Shown: one piece after another, positions 31,930 through 45,018 of the stretch
Layout: the number at the start of each line of letters is the position of its first letter
How positions within the stretch are numbered: the stretch's first letter is position 1
Program-made: the position numbers and the translations under genes
Notes under the pieces: generated by a model
What the model was told of the DNA's origin: nothing
Seen by the model: the letters and a program-made list of their open reading frames with translations, nothing else
The model's database searches: none
Source of the DNA: Miscanthus floridulus
Lineage: Eukaryota; Streptophyta; Magnoliopsida; Poales; Poaceae
NCBI RefSeq assembly: GCF_019320115.1
Contig: NC_089591.1
Coordinates: 56,854,078 to 56,918,077, forward strand
Reading direction: 5' to 3'
DNA: 64,000 nt

Positions 31930-34745
31930 TTATGCAATACGAACACAATATGAAAACACCTGCTGCTCTCGTCTTCTGTGCCTGCTAGCCTTGTGACCAG
32001 ATTCTTTACAAACAGAGCAAAGATTCCTACCACGGGTCTCGTTGAAGTCTCCCCCGCCGTACATGTCTTCGTCGTACCCTCTCATAGCGTCCATGTTCCT
32101 CTTGAGTCGCTTCTTCTTCCTCCTACCCTTCCCTACCTTCATTAGATCTGGATACGGCAATAGTCATAACCATTATAAGGTGGCCACTGTGTCGGATCAA
32201 GGTATGACTCGAAGCTCATCTCCCAAATACTAACGGTGTTCGAACGGAGATAGAAGGGTGACTTATATGATAGATCCTCATAGTTGTACCCGTGAACCCT
32301 ACGGGCTGTGATCATATGAGAGCAAGGGGCATGCATGATCTGAGGGACATTGCAACTGCACTCCACCTTTTCAAGATCAACACGGTAGTTTCGTCCACCA
32401 TAACATTCGCCGTCCAAGCTTGTGCCACCTTTGTCCCGTACACTAAAGATATGGCGGCGGGGTCCATACGGCTCGGCGGTGTGCTGCTTGGCTAATTCCT
32501 CAGCCTCCTTCAAATGTTCAGCTCTGGCCTTTCCAAAACGTCCCTGTTCAACTATATTCCTCTGCATAAGTTCCCACCTCTTGATAAAATATTCGTTGCA
32601 CTTATAAAAGGAGAACTCAACAATTCCAGACACAGACAATGATTGAACTCCGGTAAATACACGGTTGAAGGACTCCAAGGAGTTAGTGGTCATGATGCCA
32701 TATCTGAAATCCCCTCGTCATATGCTAACGTCCACTGAGCCTTCTGTTCGATCTGCGCCTCTAACCAGGCCTTCCCCGCTTTATTTACTATCTTGTCTAG
32801 TTCTCTCTTTGTCTCCTTAAACTGGTGCTATGTACGTACACAACATAGAGCCTTTACCTTGTCACATACCTCCTGCTTCCACTGACGCCGCCAGAAATTA
32901 GTGGCAAAGTGTCTCATGCACCATCTATGCACTAGAGGTAGGAACCCATCTATATGCTCAGTTGCAGCATTAAGAAGCCCTACGTGATGGTCCGAGATCA
33001 AATATATAGTGCGAGATGGGCCAAGCACTTGTACACGTAGAAGCCGCATGAACCATGACCATGATTCATTGTTCTGTCCCTCTGCCAAAGCAAAAGCCAT
33101 GGGTACTATCTAGTCCTCAGGATCAATAGCAGCAGCCATCATCAAGGTGCCTCTATACTTTCCTGTCAAGAAAGTGCCATCAACAAGTACGACTGGCCGA
33201 CAAAACTGGAACGCATGTTCCGTTTGCGCGAACGACCAGAACACACGATAGAGGATGCCTCAATGGGTTCCGAAAACACATCCCTCCAGTGTCCACAAAC
33301 CATTTTAAGTCAGGATTGTAGTAATGCATTGCACATAAGATGCGGGGCACCCTGTTGTACGCGTCCTCCCAACTACACCATCGAATCACCAGGGCAATTT
33401 GCTTAGCACGCTAAGCCTTTCCATATTTCACATCGTACTTAATGAAGCCAGATATGGACTGTTGTAAAGAAGACACGAAATGTTGTTATTGTCATCAACG
33501 AACCCTAATATACGATGGGCAAGGTAACGTTTAGTGAGCTGCTGATGATTTTCCTTTCCCCTATTGTCTAGGCAAGTGTGGGGTTTGACAACTTTAGTTA
33601 TCCTCCACTTGTCACCACTCTATCTCTTTCGTGCATTTAACCTCCACATACAACTGTTTTTGCATATCACGTGGTACCTCAACTCTTGGTCCGAATGAGT
33701 GACGGTGTACGACCTATGGTGATACACAACATAGTCCTGAAGGAAGAGCTTCATCTCTGACATTGTATTGAATATCATCTCCTTCCTAAGGGTTTTTTTT
33801 CTCATGGTCATACAATGATTTCCTACACATCTGGAGACCGATGTCACAAACTGCCATATCCGTCATGCCGACATCTCTATAGTTCGGAACACCTCTGAAA
33901 GGTACGTTCATCAACCTTAGTTGCTCAAGCTCAGTCGCTGTGTAAGGTGGTGGTGGAACATACTGCTGCGCTTCGCTAATTTTGTCCCATGAATCATAGG
34001 GGGTATCATCTGCTGTCAAATCTGTGACTAGTCTACCCTGAGCCTAGACGCCATATAAAACCTCAGTTGGTACTAGCAATGGCATAGTATGAACCGGTAC
34101 TAGCATGGCATTAGCCGGTGTTGGCATAGCATCTGTACCTCCTTGGTCATCATCAGAATCGTCTGAATCACTGCTAACTACATCACCAATCCTATCCTCC
34201 TCCTTCTGCTCCTTCTTTTCCCGTTAGAACTCATTCACATCGAAGTCATTGCTTATATAGCCTACTACAATTGAATGAAACTGCTCCTGCGTCAACTGAC
34301 CGTCCAAATCTATGTTATCCTGAGTTGCTTCCCCTTCGACCCCTAATTCTTGTTCATTGCCTCCAAAACCATCAATGGACGGGCCGTCCTGAACACCCTG
34401 CATCCTATACCCATTCTCCACCACCACCTCAGCCATGAGCACATTAGAACCTTGGAGCACCATAGTATAGCGGGACCAGTGAGCAGGGCCGCGCAAAGGC
34501 ATGAGGATATAGTGTGCCCTAGTCTTCCCAGTATCAAACCTCCCATTTAGTGTGAAATCACTGCTAAACTTTGCATTTAAATGGACACAAAGGTCGTTGA
34601 AGCTAGGGGGTTCATCAAACCATTCAAATTCTTCATCTTCTCTCCTAACACTTTCTCTGTATAAAACTCTAACACAACAATCCATCTGCAAAAGCATTTC
34701 CAGAAACTTCATCAAGTCGTCGAAATCGTCGTACGTAATGTCCAT
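31930..34745 (-). pseudogene. MuDR-type transposase, broken
   Basis: It starts MDITYDDFDDLMKFLEMLLQ at 34745 with an acidic N-terminal region to 34224, then a stop. YVPPPPYTATELEQL lies in 33786-34019. A frameshift leads to the MuDR DNA-binding domain (EMIFNTMSEMKLFLQDYVVY, CKNSCMWRLNARKR, then VVKPHTC) at 33560-33790. The DDE core has VVLVDGTFLTGKYRG (about 33190-33145), LISDHHVGLLNAATEHIDGF and CMRHFATNFW (32890-33010), then MTTNSLESFNRVFTGVQSLS. A SWIM zinc finger, CSCNVPQIMHAPCSHMI, lies at about 32300-32360. A zinc-knuckle tail (CSVCKESGHKASRH) is at about 31990-32030. At least one frameshift and several stops make it inactive. Confidence 0.88.
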
Positions 34746-35239
34746 AGTAATATTAATACATATTCTAACTATAACTATACTAACTAATCTAATATTAACA
34801 TCTATACAAGGCTAACTACAACGACTAATTAGACTAAATCTAATGTATAACTAGACTCAATAAATGTACTAACAAAACTACCTAATTTTACTATCTATAC
34901 TAACTTACTATATTACCTACACTAACTAAACTAACTAACTATACTAACTATACTTTACTAATTATACTAACTTTATTAACTATACTAACTACACTAGGGG
35001 AGTACCTCACGGTAGCGGCACTCGTCCTCGCGGCGGTGGCACGCTAGACTAGGCCGGGAGGCACGGGCGCGGGCCTCGGCGGGCGCGGCGGGCATCCGCT
35101 GTGCGTGTCCGGAGGCGGTGGTGCTCCGGCGTGCGGGCGCGGCAGCCGCACTAGGCGGCCGACGGCCGTGCCGTGCAGGCATTTGTGGCACGGCGGCCGG
35201 TGTGCTCGGCGGTAGGCTGACGCGGGTGGGCGAGTAGGC

Positions 35240-35534
35240 TGCTCGGGCAGGCGGGACTGGCCGCGGGGGTTTTATACGCCTCTGCCGTGCTATGGATCAG
35301 GGCACGGCACTACCGCGCCAAGATCGGTGGCGCGACAGACCTCGCTACGTCAACGGTCAGCCAGTCCGATCGTCGCCACGTCAGCCCCCTGCCGCGCCAC
35401 CATGCATGGCGCGGCACAGGCCTTTGGCCGCGCCATGGCAATAGGCGTGTCTAAAAGTGTTAGTTTTAAAAATAAAAAACAGACAGTGTTAGATTTAGAG
35501 TTCGTTTACAAAAAGTGTTAAAATTAAAAAAATC
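35240..35534 (-). repeat. Right terminal inverted repeat of the MULE
   Basis: Inverted match of 30755-31040. The inward-facing gtataaaa (as ttttatac at about 35272-35279 on the plus strand) would lie upstream of the transposase and is a plausible promoter. The ccgcgccaccatgcatggcgcgg core is at 35393-35415. Confidence 0.85.
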
Positions 35535-36600
35535 CCTTTAGTTAGGACTTAGTCCTGTTGGCTTTGCTGAAAAGCCATAGCTGAAAGCACTGTTCGCTGA
35601 TTTATTGGGAGAAAAAAGCACTGTACATTCACTGAAATAGTACGGCTCATAAGACAAGCGAACATGGCCTAAGGATAAAGCTTCAAATCACCTCTTTTAA
35701 ATTGATGTGAAAGAGATGATTTTAGAACAAAGAGAGTGTCCTCCGAATTGGTTCGGTACAAGCACCTTTGGTTCATGGTTCTCGAAAAAGAAAAGGGAAC
35801 AGTTTCGTGCATGTGTTGCCAAAAGAAATTGGACACCTAGCTAGTAAGGCACCACCAATGTAAGCACGTAATACTAGCAGTGTCCCATAAAAAAAATAGA
35901 TGACATAGACGTTGAAATTTTAGAACACTACTAGACACATAATGGAAAACACACTTACTTTTTATACTATGACACCTCTGATCTTCTTTCCTCTATCTAT
36001 AAGGGCTTCTCTAATACCGTGGGTGTGACCATATTAGCAGTCTTAGAAATCCACTTAGGTTCGGATGCCATGTTGTGCAAAATATAGACATTCTGCGATT
36101 ATCATAATCACTTGTAGAGAGGCGCACAGCGGGTCTATGGACTAAGGATGTCCGCACCGGGCAGCGCTAAAGCTGCCGGTAGGCTACCGGTACCGTGCGC
36201 GCGGTGCACACCGCGCGCTTGTAAACGGCCCAGGAGCGTACCGGCTGCACAGCAGACCGCCACAGACCGCGCGCGAGAGAGCAGCCTGCTAAAACACTGT
36301 AGCACCAATGTAGCAATAAGAGAGAGTTGTGGAGAGAGAGAAAGAGGGAGGGAGGGAGGGGAATAAAATATGTAGTAGTTGGTATAGAGTATGGGATAGA
36401 GATAACACGGGTGCGGAAGAAATAAGTATAGAGTAGAGAATCTCGATGACTAGGATAGAATATTCCTTTTTAGAGATGGAAATACAGGTCGACGAGTGCG
36501 GATAGCCTAACAAGGCGAGCAAAAATCAAGCGCAGGGGCATGGCGATTACTAAGTGCCATAAGACTTGTATAGATAATCGAGGGGATGGCTAGCTCCTCC
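35535..36600. other. Intergenic, no gene supported
   Basis: Mixed sequence. It has a possible small MITE at 35552-35671, a GC-rich patch at 36150-36290 and a purine-rich run of gag and gga repeats at 36325-36362. Open frames are short and have no recognisable domains. Confidence 0.5.
35552..35671. mobile_element. Possible small hAT-like MITE
   Basis: The left side tcctgttggctttgctga and the reverse complement of the right side ggccatgttcgcttgtct are loosely inverted. The interior (agcactgttcgctgattt, then gtacggctcataag) resembles an abundant grass MITE. The target duplication is not clear. Confidence 0.35.
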
Positions 36601-37227
36601 TGCGCTTCCACGACGGGCGGTGACTCCGTGGTCGCTCCGCTGCCTGAGCCACCCCCTAGCCACCACCTCCACCACCAATGGCCTCACGCCACCACAACCC
36701 ATCCCTTTGCCCGCATCCCCAACCGGTGAACCTCAACGACGTCTGCTAGCACTCCGCCGCGTGACGAGGACTGCTGCCAGGCTAGGAGTTCGGATGCAGG
36801 AATTCCTCCTCCGCAACTACTTCTCCACCATCGTCCTAGGTGCCATCACCGCCTCCCCTCCCGCCCTAGTTTGGATCACTCCTCCTCTCAAATCCCCCAA
36901 AATTCAATGTCTTTTTCATCTCCAACACTGTTCACTACCTCCTCGTCGCTCCTCTGAGTTGCCTGCTTGTTCGTCGCGTTTCGGTCTGCGTGTTCTTGGT
37001 CCAAGTCTCATGTCAAAATATTGTGAATCTGCTAGTTGTTCAGGGTCGTTTGTGTCTTGGTTCGTCGGTCCTCCACCTGCATCCGTCCTTGGCGGCGGCG
37101 GAACGCCGGGCGACGACACTCTCCCCGACGAAGGACAACGCACTTACTGCTCAACCACCTGAGGGCCCACAGTTGACTCTGGATGTGACTACACGCCCGT
37201 GTATGGCTTGAGACAACCCAGAAGCAA

Positions 37228-37459
37228 GGGCACGTTTAGTTGGCAAATTTTTTTGGTTTTGGCTACTGTAGCATTTTCGTTTGTATTTGGTAATTAGTGT
37301 CTAATTATGGACTAATTAGGTTCGAAAGTTTCGTCTCGCGATTTCTCACCGAACTGTGCAATTAGTTTTGTTTTTCATCTACATTTAGTACTCCATGCAT
37401 GTGCCACAAGATTCGATGTGATACTTTGGGGTGAAATTTTTTGGAATCTAAACCGGGCC
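37228..37459. mobile_element. MITE copy 1 (GGGC...GTTTAG family)
   Basis: A 232-bp element starting GGGCACGTTTAGTTGGC, with reverse-complement right end GGCCCGGTTTAGATTCC. Flanks are CAA on the left and TAA on the right, one change from a perfect 3-bp duplication. The interior matches 38025-38265 closely (tttggtaattagtgtcta, cgaaagtttcgtctcgcg, ccatgcatgtgc). Confidence 0.75.
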
Positions 37460-38024
37460 TAACTGTGCCCTCTTCACGCCAGGAGACTATTCTAGATTTG
37501 CCTCATACCTCCTCTGCTAGAAATCAGCTACAGCTTGCTCTGAGAGCAAATGGACATCATGTCACCACCCGCCCGACAGAGGCGCATTCATGTTCACAGC
37601 TGGTCGCCACTGACGACATGCCTATTCCCAACTCCAAACCCTACCTTCAGGCTCTTCTCTTCTCTTATTTTGCCCCAAAACCCCCGCTCCCCAAGCCACC
37701 AAAGCCCCTCACCCATACCAACGGTTGCTTTCGCTGCTTGGCAACTGACCACCTTGTGAGCGCGTGCCGGGACCCTGTCCGCTACCACAACTGCCGTGCC
37801 TCTAGCCATTGGGGCCATAGCTGCAAGATGTCACTTGCCCAGATGCTCAGCCATCTCCACCGCTGTGAGGCCACCATCCTAGTTCCCACCTCGCGCCACA
37901 CCATCCATGTTGTTCCTTTCACGCCTTGCACCAAGCCACTGCTGGCTCACCAACCTCCGCCACCCCCAGTTCATCGGTGGCCGACCACCATTGCGCCGTG
38001 ACATTTGACCCATGCAACATGTTA

Positions 38025-38265
38025 GGGCGCGTTTAGTTCCCAATTTTTTTTGGGTTTGGCTACTGTTTGGCTACTATAGCACTTTCGTTTGTATTTGGTA
38101 ATTAGTATCTAATTATGGACTAATTAGATTCGAAAGTTTCGTCTCGCGATTTCTCACCTAACTGTGCAATTAGTTTTTTTTCGTCTACATTTAGTATTCC
38201 ATGCATGTGCTGCAAGATTCGATGTGACACTTTGAGGTGAAAATTTTTGGGAACTAAACAGGCCC
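38025..38265. mobile_element. MITE copy 2 (GGGC...GTTTAG family)
   Basis: A 241-bp element with TIR GGGCGCGTTTAGTTCCC on the left and GGGCCTGTTTAGTTCCC as reverse complement of the right end, flanked by TTA (38022-38024 and 38266-38268). The perfect TTA duplication identifies a PIF/Harbinger (Tourist-like) MITE. Same family and orientation as copy 1, 566 bp away. Confidence 0.85.
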
Positions 38266-38448
38266 TTAGCTTCCTCTAACAGCTCTAGGCCGGAATACAT
38301 TGCGCCTTCTCTCGAGGCTTTGCTCCCATTTGGTCCTGCCACTCCTACCGTTCCTGAGGACCTCCCTCTGCCTTTTATGGACATCCCGTCCATTGCTGAT
38401 GTGCGAGGAAAAGCTTTGGCTATCACTCCTTCAACCCTAGTGCTTTGT

Positions 38449-40430
38449 TGAAAGCCCTATCTTGGTTTTAGATAATTAATGAAACCTAGGACTAACCTTT
38501 GACATAAGTATGTGAATTAGATAAAGTGGTCCAACCCAAGTGGTGAAGCTAGGTGATGGCCATGGTGAAGGTGATGGCTACAAAAGAGGTGATCAAGTGC
38601 TTCATATTTGAAAAAACAAGAAAGAGAAAAACAAAAATAGGCTCAAAACAAAGGTATAATGATAGGAGCCATTTTTTGTTTGCACTCAAGTCATCATAGA
38701 GGGTGTGAGCGATTCAGGATCGATAGCCGTACTATAAAAAGAGGAAATCTTTGGCTAGGTGGTTTATCGAGTGCCACTAGGTGACATGATTCATGCATTG
38801 CATTTAGGAACCTAGTGTGTTAACTTTGACCCTCATAAAATGCTTTGAAAAATGTTAACACACGTGCACACAAGTTCTACACTTTGTGGTTAGCAAGTTG
38901 GAAGCATGGGCAAAGCGGTTGAGGAGATAGAAAAAGAAAAGGCGACATCAGTCTCTGACCGAACGCTGCACTAGATGCGGGACCTGACCCTAGGCATTGT
39001 CCGGTCAATTATAGTGGTGGCACGGTTGCTGGCAGAGAAGGCCGAAGAGCGACTGGACGTCGGGATCGGACGTCTAGTCAGTTGGCACAGAGAAATTGCA
39101 GCGTGTGGTGGCGAGCGGATGCTGGCGAGACCGGATGCGTGGGGAACACTATTCCTGTGTCCGGTCAGTACTCAGTGGCACACACATAGTTGAGCTGTAG
39201 CGACCGAAGTTACCGGCGTGTCCGGTATTCTATGATCTGACGTGTCCAATCAAAGTTTAACGGCTCTAGAACCTCTCTGTACTTGACCTAACGCTGCGTG
39301 GCTCAGATTCGGTCGATCGTGCAGTGAGTCCAGTCATGACTTAATGTTTCGCGCGACTGTGACTTAACCATTGGAGATGAACGAGTGAGGTTTAAACGAG
39401 GACACGTGGATGGCCGAGGGCAACCAAACACTGGCCGACTAGACACTGGGGTGTGTTCGATCAGCCTGAGAGTATCCAACAACTCTTTGAGTCTTAGGGC
39501 TCTATAAATAGGAAGGTACCGGCTTAGGGCTCACTCTCTTGACACTTTGACATACTTGACATTCTTGTGAGCCTAAGCAAATACCTCCCACCCATCTCTA
39601 TCATTGATTCATCATCATAGTGAGATTAGGAGTGATTCTAAGTGCATTTGCTTAAGTGATTGCATCCAATAGCACTTGGGAATCATTGTGGCTGCGGATT
39701 TCTTGTTTCTCTTGGTGGTTACCACCACCTAGATGGCTTGGAGCAGTGAAGGAGCTTTGGCACATGTTGGTGATTGTTTGTGGCTGGCTCCGGTGATTGT
39801 GAGGGGTCTTGCACCTTCCTTGATGAAGAGTCGCAAGGTAGCTCTAGTAAATTGCTCGTATCATTGAGTTATCTCACTTATGGGTAGGTTCTTGCAGCGC
39901 CTCTTGTGATGGGCTAGGTGTGTGATACCTATTAGCCACCGAACCACCAAGTATTAGGTTGACACAGTGGGGACTAACGTGTTGGCAAGAACGTGAACCT
40001 CTAGGAGAAAAATCATGTCATTCTTAGTGATTGGATTTCTCCCGGTGATTGGTTGTCATCATATCATGATCGGTTCACTCCTCTACACTGGTGGTATAAT
40101 CACCCTACTCACCCCTTTACATTCCTTGCAAACTAGTTGTAGCAAGCTCTTTAGTGTAACTAGAATTGAGAGCTTGCTTGGTAGTCTAGTTTCATCTAGT
40201 GGAGCTTTTTAGTGTAGTCTTGTTGAGAGCTCTTAGTGAGTAGCAACTTAGCCTCTTGTGTGATTAGTGATTATAGCAACTAGAATTGTTAGTGTAGGTG
40301 GCTTGCAACCCTTATAAGAGCTAGAACAAGTTTGCATTTTGCCATTTGTCTTACTAATCAAATTGCTCTAGTGTATTTATAGAATTACAAATAGGCTATT
40401 CACCCCCTCTAGCCATATTAGGACCTTTCA
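38449..40430 (+). repeat. Solo LTR (TGAAAG...CTTTCA family)
   Basis: It begins TGAAAGCCCTATCTTGG and ends caccccctctagccatattaGGACCTTTCA. The end closely matches the end of the LTR at 59205-61575 read on its own strand, so the two are related families. A TATAAATA box is at 39503-39510. No internal region follows, so this is a solo LTR of about 1982 bp. I could not find a clean 5-bp target duplication. It interrupts the zinc-knuckle remnant. The frames inside it, such as 38975-39193, are not supported as genes. Confidence 0.65.
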
Positions 40431-41958
40431 CTTCCTCTTCAACAATCCTCGCAAATCCCCTCCTTCTGATCCCTCCTCCTCCTCAAGCTCGGCTTCGAGG
40501 CCAAACTCTAGACCCGTGCTGCTGGTGGCGCACGTTGGTCTGCCACCTCAGTCTGATGATGATGGCTTCATCAGTAGCGATTTCAAGGAGGTGGAGAGAG
40601 ATTCCTCATCGCTTGACTAGGATGGCCATGCCCACTTCGTTGAGGTCTAGGCCATCCCTGGTTGCCCTATGGTGGACTGACCATCTTGCTTTCGCCTACA
40701 TCACCCCTACGGCACCTGCTGTGGAGGTTCCCCATGTTTTATGTTCATCACTGCGTTAGGTGGCCCCCTCCATGCTGGTGGAGCTCCTTCCTTCCTCTCG
40801 AGGGGCAATGCTGCTCAGGTTCGCAAACATGGCTGACCGTGGTCAGCTATGCACACACAACCCCATCATTGTTGTAGACCGGACAGTCAGCCTGCAGCGT
40901 TTGGATGAGTCAAACAACTAGTTCTTTAGGACCCCAAACCGCTGGCCTTTGTCATGGTGGATGACTACCCCTAACTCTCTATGGAGAGAGAGAGAGAGGA
41001 GGAAATCAAGTTCAACCTAAGTGGTTTCTGCAAGGTGCTTGAAGTGGACCCAACCTACCTCGACTAATCACAACTTCGGTCCTCTACACCTGCTGCTGGA
41101 GATTTATGATGAGAGGGATATCCCTTCAAAGGTTTGGATCATAGAAACCCAACATCAGGGTAGGGCTGGTTCCATGGCAAAGATCACTCTGATTATGGTT
41201 TGACCCCATGCTTACCAGCAGCGTGAGGATGGCACTCTTGGGCACTTCTTTGGGCTCACCACCCCTACCTTCAGCTAGGCCATCGCTAGGCCCGGATGGA
41301 CCTTTCTGCCTCAACCAACAAGTTCAGCCATAGCCACACTACCTTCACCTTGACTACCTACCACCAGCATCACCTCCTCCCCCCTCCAGCATCTATAGCC
41401 ACCAACACAGGCTCAATCCCCTCACCATGCCTCCACCAATACCCGTACCCTTGGACTTGCTGCTTTCCTAGCAAAGCTCTTCCTCAAGGCTGCCAACTCT
41501 CATGTTGCACCCTCCATAGCCTTCTCGACTAACTCCTTCACAACCGCTCCCCCAAGCTTCTCTCCTGCTGCCTCACCCAACCACCAGAACCTAACTATGA
41601 AAACCCACCGGTGCCTGCTTTGATCACCCAATGTCGCCACAGAGTGGCTGTGGCCGTTTCCCACCCTCCTTTGATCATTAGGAGGTTGAGCACTCGCCTC
41701 ACAGTAAAGAACAAAGGAAAGTATGTGGATATGACAGACAAGGCAGTCAAGAAGAAGGCACTAGAAAATACGCTCTCATCCTGCTCTCCGGCTCTGTAGT
41801 GTCAAGTTAAACGCCAGTGGGATCCTCACGAAGAGCAAGATTGCAATCTCGATCACTTGTGCCAGCTGGCCTTGGTTGCATCGATGCGACTTCTGTGGAT
41901 GTGGTGTCCCCGACACCAATATGATTCTAAGATTGTTGGTTTAGTCTAGTGCCCTTAG
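40431..41958 (+). pseudogene. Zinc-knuckle protein remnant, 3' part
   Basis: Coding-like plus-strand sequence with Ser/Pro-rich runs and scattered frames such as MLRFANMADRGQLCTHNPII and IKFNLSGFCKVLEVDPTYLD. No frame is open for long. Its composition matches the sequence before the solo LTR, which suggests one ancestral gene split by the insertion. It ends where the TGTAACGACCC-type LTR begins. Confidence 0.35.
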
Positions 41959-44900
41959 TGTAACGACCCAAGTTCGTTACAATATAGGCTGATCATTTTT
42001 GGCCATTGAAAGAAGCGATCAGTAGAGGTCATGTACAAATCCCTAATGCCTTGAGCAAGACCAATCTTTGAGAATCTACTTGATTCACCCTGCAAGCACC
42101 TCTGGATAGCCATGGTCAGGCGGCTCACACTCGAAGCAACAGAGAAAAAATCCCTGATTAGATTAAGAGTCATCCTATTCACATCATCAACACCAACTCA
42201 ACCTTAGAGAGTACCCTAAGGCCTGATATTTTGGTCCCCAATACCAAGCCACTTAAAGGTTGGACCAATTCAGCAAGGACAGTAAGCCATCGAATAGTTT
42301 CGCTAGTTCTACCAGACCATCTGATGAAGCATAGAACAACAACAAGAAGTGGGAAATGAGTTGTTTGCCACTTAAGGGAGTAGAACCCACATGTCACCAC
42401 GAAATGGGATAACTCTTAGCTAAAGCTAAACTCTCTCACTCATCCTCCCATTTGCAACACTCACTCAAGAACAAGCAAGAACCCTAGGAAGCTCAAGAAA
42501 TCCCTATCTAGCTCAATCACCCAACAACTCTATGGATTTCCCCTTCGATTCATCATTTTGGTACTTTGCAAGAGGGAGCTCATATGAGGTCAAGCCATTC
42601 TTGGATGAAGAAGCAAGAGTAAATTAGAAGGTTTGGATGTTCAAGTTTTTGGCTATGGATGCTCTCAAATCTCAGAGCTAAGGATCCATCTCAATCTCAT
42701 GATTTTATCTTCTTTTTCCCAAGTTTCTAGTTTAATCCCAAGCCTATAGCTACACTTAGCAAACCAAGCTCTAAACCTAGCTATCTTGAGCCTCATGAGC
42801 CACCTAAACCACCCTAGGAATGTTTTGCACATGCATAGATCACATCTTAGCACATAAGTTCAAATCCCAAGATCACCCAAGAACTATAGGTTTTGTTGAC
42901 CCTTAGACAGAGTGTCCATCAACTCAACGAGTGTCCACCAACTCTAGAAAACCACCTAGCAGAGGCTTATCTTCTGTCGACTTGAGTCAACGGAGAGTCC
43001 GTGGCTCACCTGAAGTGTCCGTTGATTTATAAGAGTGAATAACCTATAAACCCTGAGAGCACCAAGTTCTCAGCGGAGAGTCTGTGACCTCTCACAGAGC
43101 ATTTCGCTTATTTATAAACTCAGTAACCTAGAAAAACCAAGACCTCCTAGTTTCTATCAGGAGTGTCTGACACATAGTTCGGACTAGTCCAATGGATGAT
43201 GTGAACCCTAGAAACACCTAAGTCCTAAACCAATCGGAGTGTTCCTCAGAGTGTTCGTGAGGCAACGAAGAGTCTGTCACCACCGACGGAGCGTCCGTCG
43301 ACCCAGACAGAGTCAAACCAGACCCTAAGTCACCCCGATACCTAACCCGATGGAGCATCCGCCACCTGGGTCAGAGCGTCCATTAGTTATTAGAAAGTGT
43401 GAAGTTGTTTAGAAAGCTTACCCAAGAGGTCAACAATACTAGGTTAAGCTTAGTTATGAATAGGGCAATAGTAGAGCCATAGTTAGATGTCTTTTCCCAT
43501 GCTCTAAACCAAGCCTTTATCTTTAAGTCCCATCGGTCATCTTCAATCCTGATCTTTGTCTTCTTTTAGGGACCAAGTAGCGTGAGGAACGTGTATGGGT
43601 TATCGTCCTCAACTTGAATTCGTTCGAACAGGATAACCAGGCAAGCACCCCACTATTATAAGCTCTATTTTGGATACTTATGATGTTTCATTATGAGTTA
43701 TGCACTTCATGTAGATTTGGTTAACAACTTAATGATGTTTCACTAAGTTAGACTTACTCACTAATTCATTAGAGCCTTTATTTAATCAATGGGAATGGTA
43801 CGCTTAAATGCTTACTTGCTTAGACAATGGTAGAAGTCGAGTATGAGGAAGGGAACTCATACTTGCGCGTATAGGATGTTACATCGAGATAATTTAACTA
43901 CTAAAATGAACGAGGGTTACAACTTATCTACTTCCCCAATTTTGACTAAGGACCCAACTTAACCTTGAGATATGAACATGATGATTAATTTGGTAATTCT
44001 TGCTCATGCGAGGGGTAGGTCACTATGAGTGTGGGATCTCAAGTGACATAGCTCATGGAGCAGTTAAAGACCATGCATTGGGATACGTGAGTTCGAGTAA
44101 CCGCCCAGTACAGACCACATGCTAGGGGATGGGGCTCGCAAGCTGAGTAACTAATTGTGTCTAGTCTATCCATGAAACTGGCAAGAAGGTGGCGCCAGTT
44201 AGATAGTGGTAGCATTAATCGGGCACCAGTCGAACCTTTCATGTAATCATGTGACATTCGGGCTAAATTAGGGAAAGGTTGGAAGACGTGAGGCAACCCT
44301 TATCTTGTGCACAAGGTATGGTGGTCTGTCCCATTCTTTCATGTGGATATAGTTGTACACCTCTACAAAGTTTTGAACAGCCTGAAGTCCCTCAGGGATG
44401 GAAACTCTTTGGTTGTTCCTACTTTCTATACCCATGGTAGTGTTAATGTTGAATATTGATGATGATATGGTTTACATATGTTGATCACTTTTCTTGTTAC
44501 TATGAGCTTACTAATTTCAATATCTTAATAATGAATCATGAGTATGTCATCTTAAGAAACACCATTGCTTTCTGCAAATGTACAAATGCCTGATAATACC
44601 CTTGCATCCACCAAATATTTATATGTTGGAATTATGTCCTACGAGTACGAAATGTACTCACTAGTGCTGACATTAAGTTGTTTTGCAGGTAATGTCGTTT
44701 GGTTGATGTGAGCCAATGCTCTATTCATCGTTGCATAGTAGACCTTGGAGTGGGCGAATCCAAGATGAACTACAAGTTACCTTCGATAAGATCTTGAGTG
44801 GATAAATGAAGAGTTGAACCTAGAAAGGGGATTCTAAAATTGTGTATACACCATGTCTCGTCTATTTTTGTATTATAATGATCTTTGGTAAAGTTCCTTT

Positions 44901-45018
44901 AACTACATTAAATCCTTGGGCATGATGTTGAGTGTTATGTGCATTGGTTTGTCACATGGGGTGTTTTGTATCAATCGGCCATTAAAAAGATCATGAAGTG
45001 CGAGGTGTGGTGGAAGCC
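41959..45018 (+). repeat. Probable long LTR or LTR fragment (TGTAACGACCC type)
   Basis: It starts TGTAACGACCCAAGTTCG, a typical beginning for long LTRs of grass chromoviruses and relatives. A block with 'aggcaagc' (43640) and another with 'cgagtacgaaatgtactcac' (44640) parallel similar blocks in the 5.5-kb LTR below. Between 42890 and 43400 there are several gagtgtccgt-like motifs. No coding frame, no second LTR and no clear right end were seen; it runs into the gypsy LTR at about 45019. Confidence 0.4.

Larger units (their letters stand above)
30755..35534 (-). mobile_element. Mutator-like element (MULE) with long TIRs
   Basis: The left end (ATTTTTTT...AGTTTTAACACTTTTT, then CTAACACGGTCTG) matches the reverse complement of the right end (ATTTTTTTAATTTTAACACT..., then CTAACACTGTCTG). 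The inverted similarity extends about 280 bp on each side, to about 31040 and about 35240. Flanks tctttagtg (30746-30754) and cctttagtt (35535-35543) agree at 7 of 9 positions, consistent with a 9-bp MULE duplication. The interior encodes a decayed MuDR-type transposase on the minus strand. Confidence 0.85.
36620..38448 (+). pseudogene. Degraded CCHC zinc-knuckle protein, 5' part
   Basis: Plus-strand coding-like sequence interrupted by MITEs at 37228-37459 and 38025-38265. Between them lies a zinc knuckle CFRCLATDHLVSACRD followed by a second, damaged one (YHNCRASSHWGHSCK), Pro-rich sequence and MSLAQMLSHLHR. Similar knuckle pairs occur in grass transposon-associated proteins, for example LINE-linked or DUF4283-type ones; I cannot choose between them. 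The last part, 38266-38448, reads toward FLPLTALRP-type low-complexity sequence and is cut by the LTR at 38449. It continues after 40431. Confidence 0.4.
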
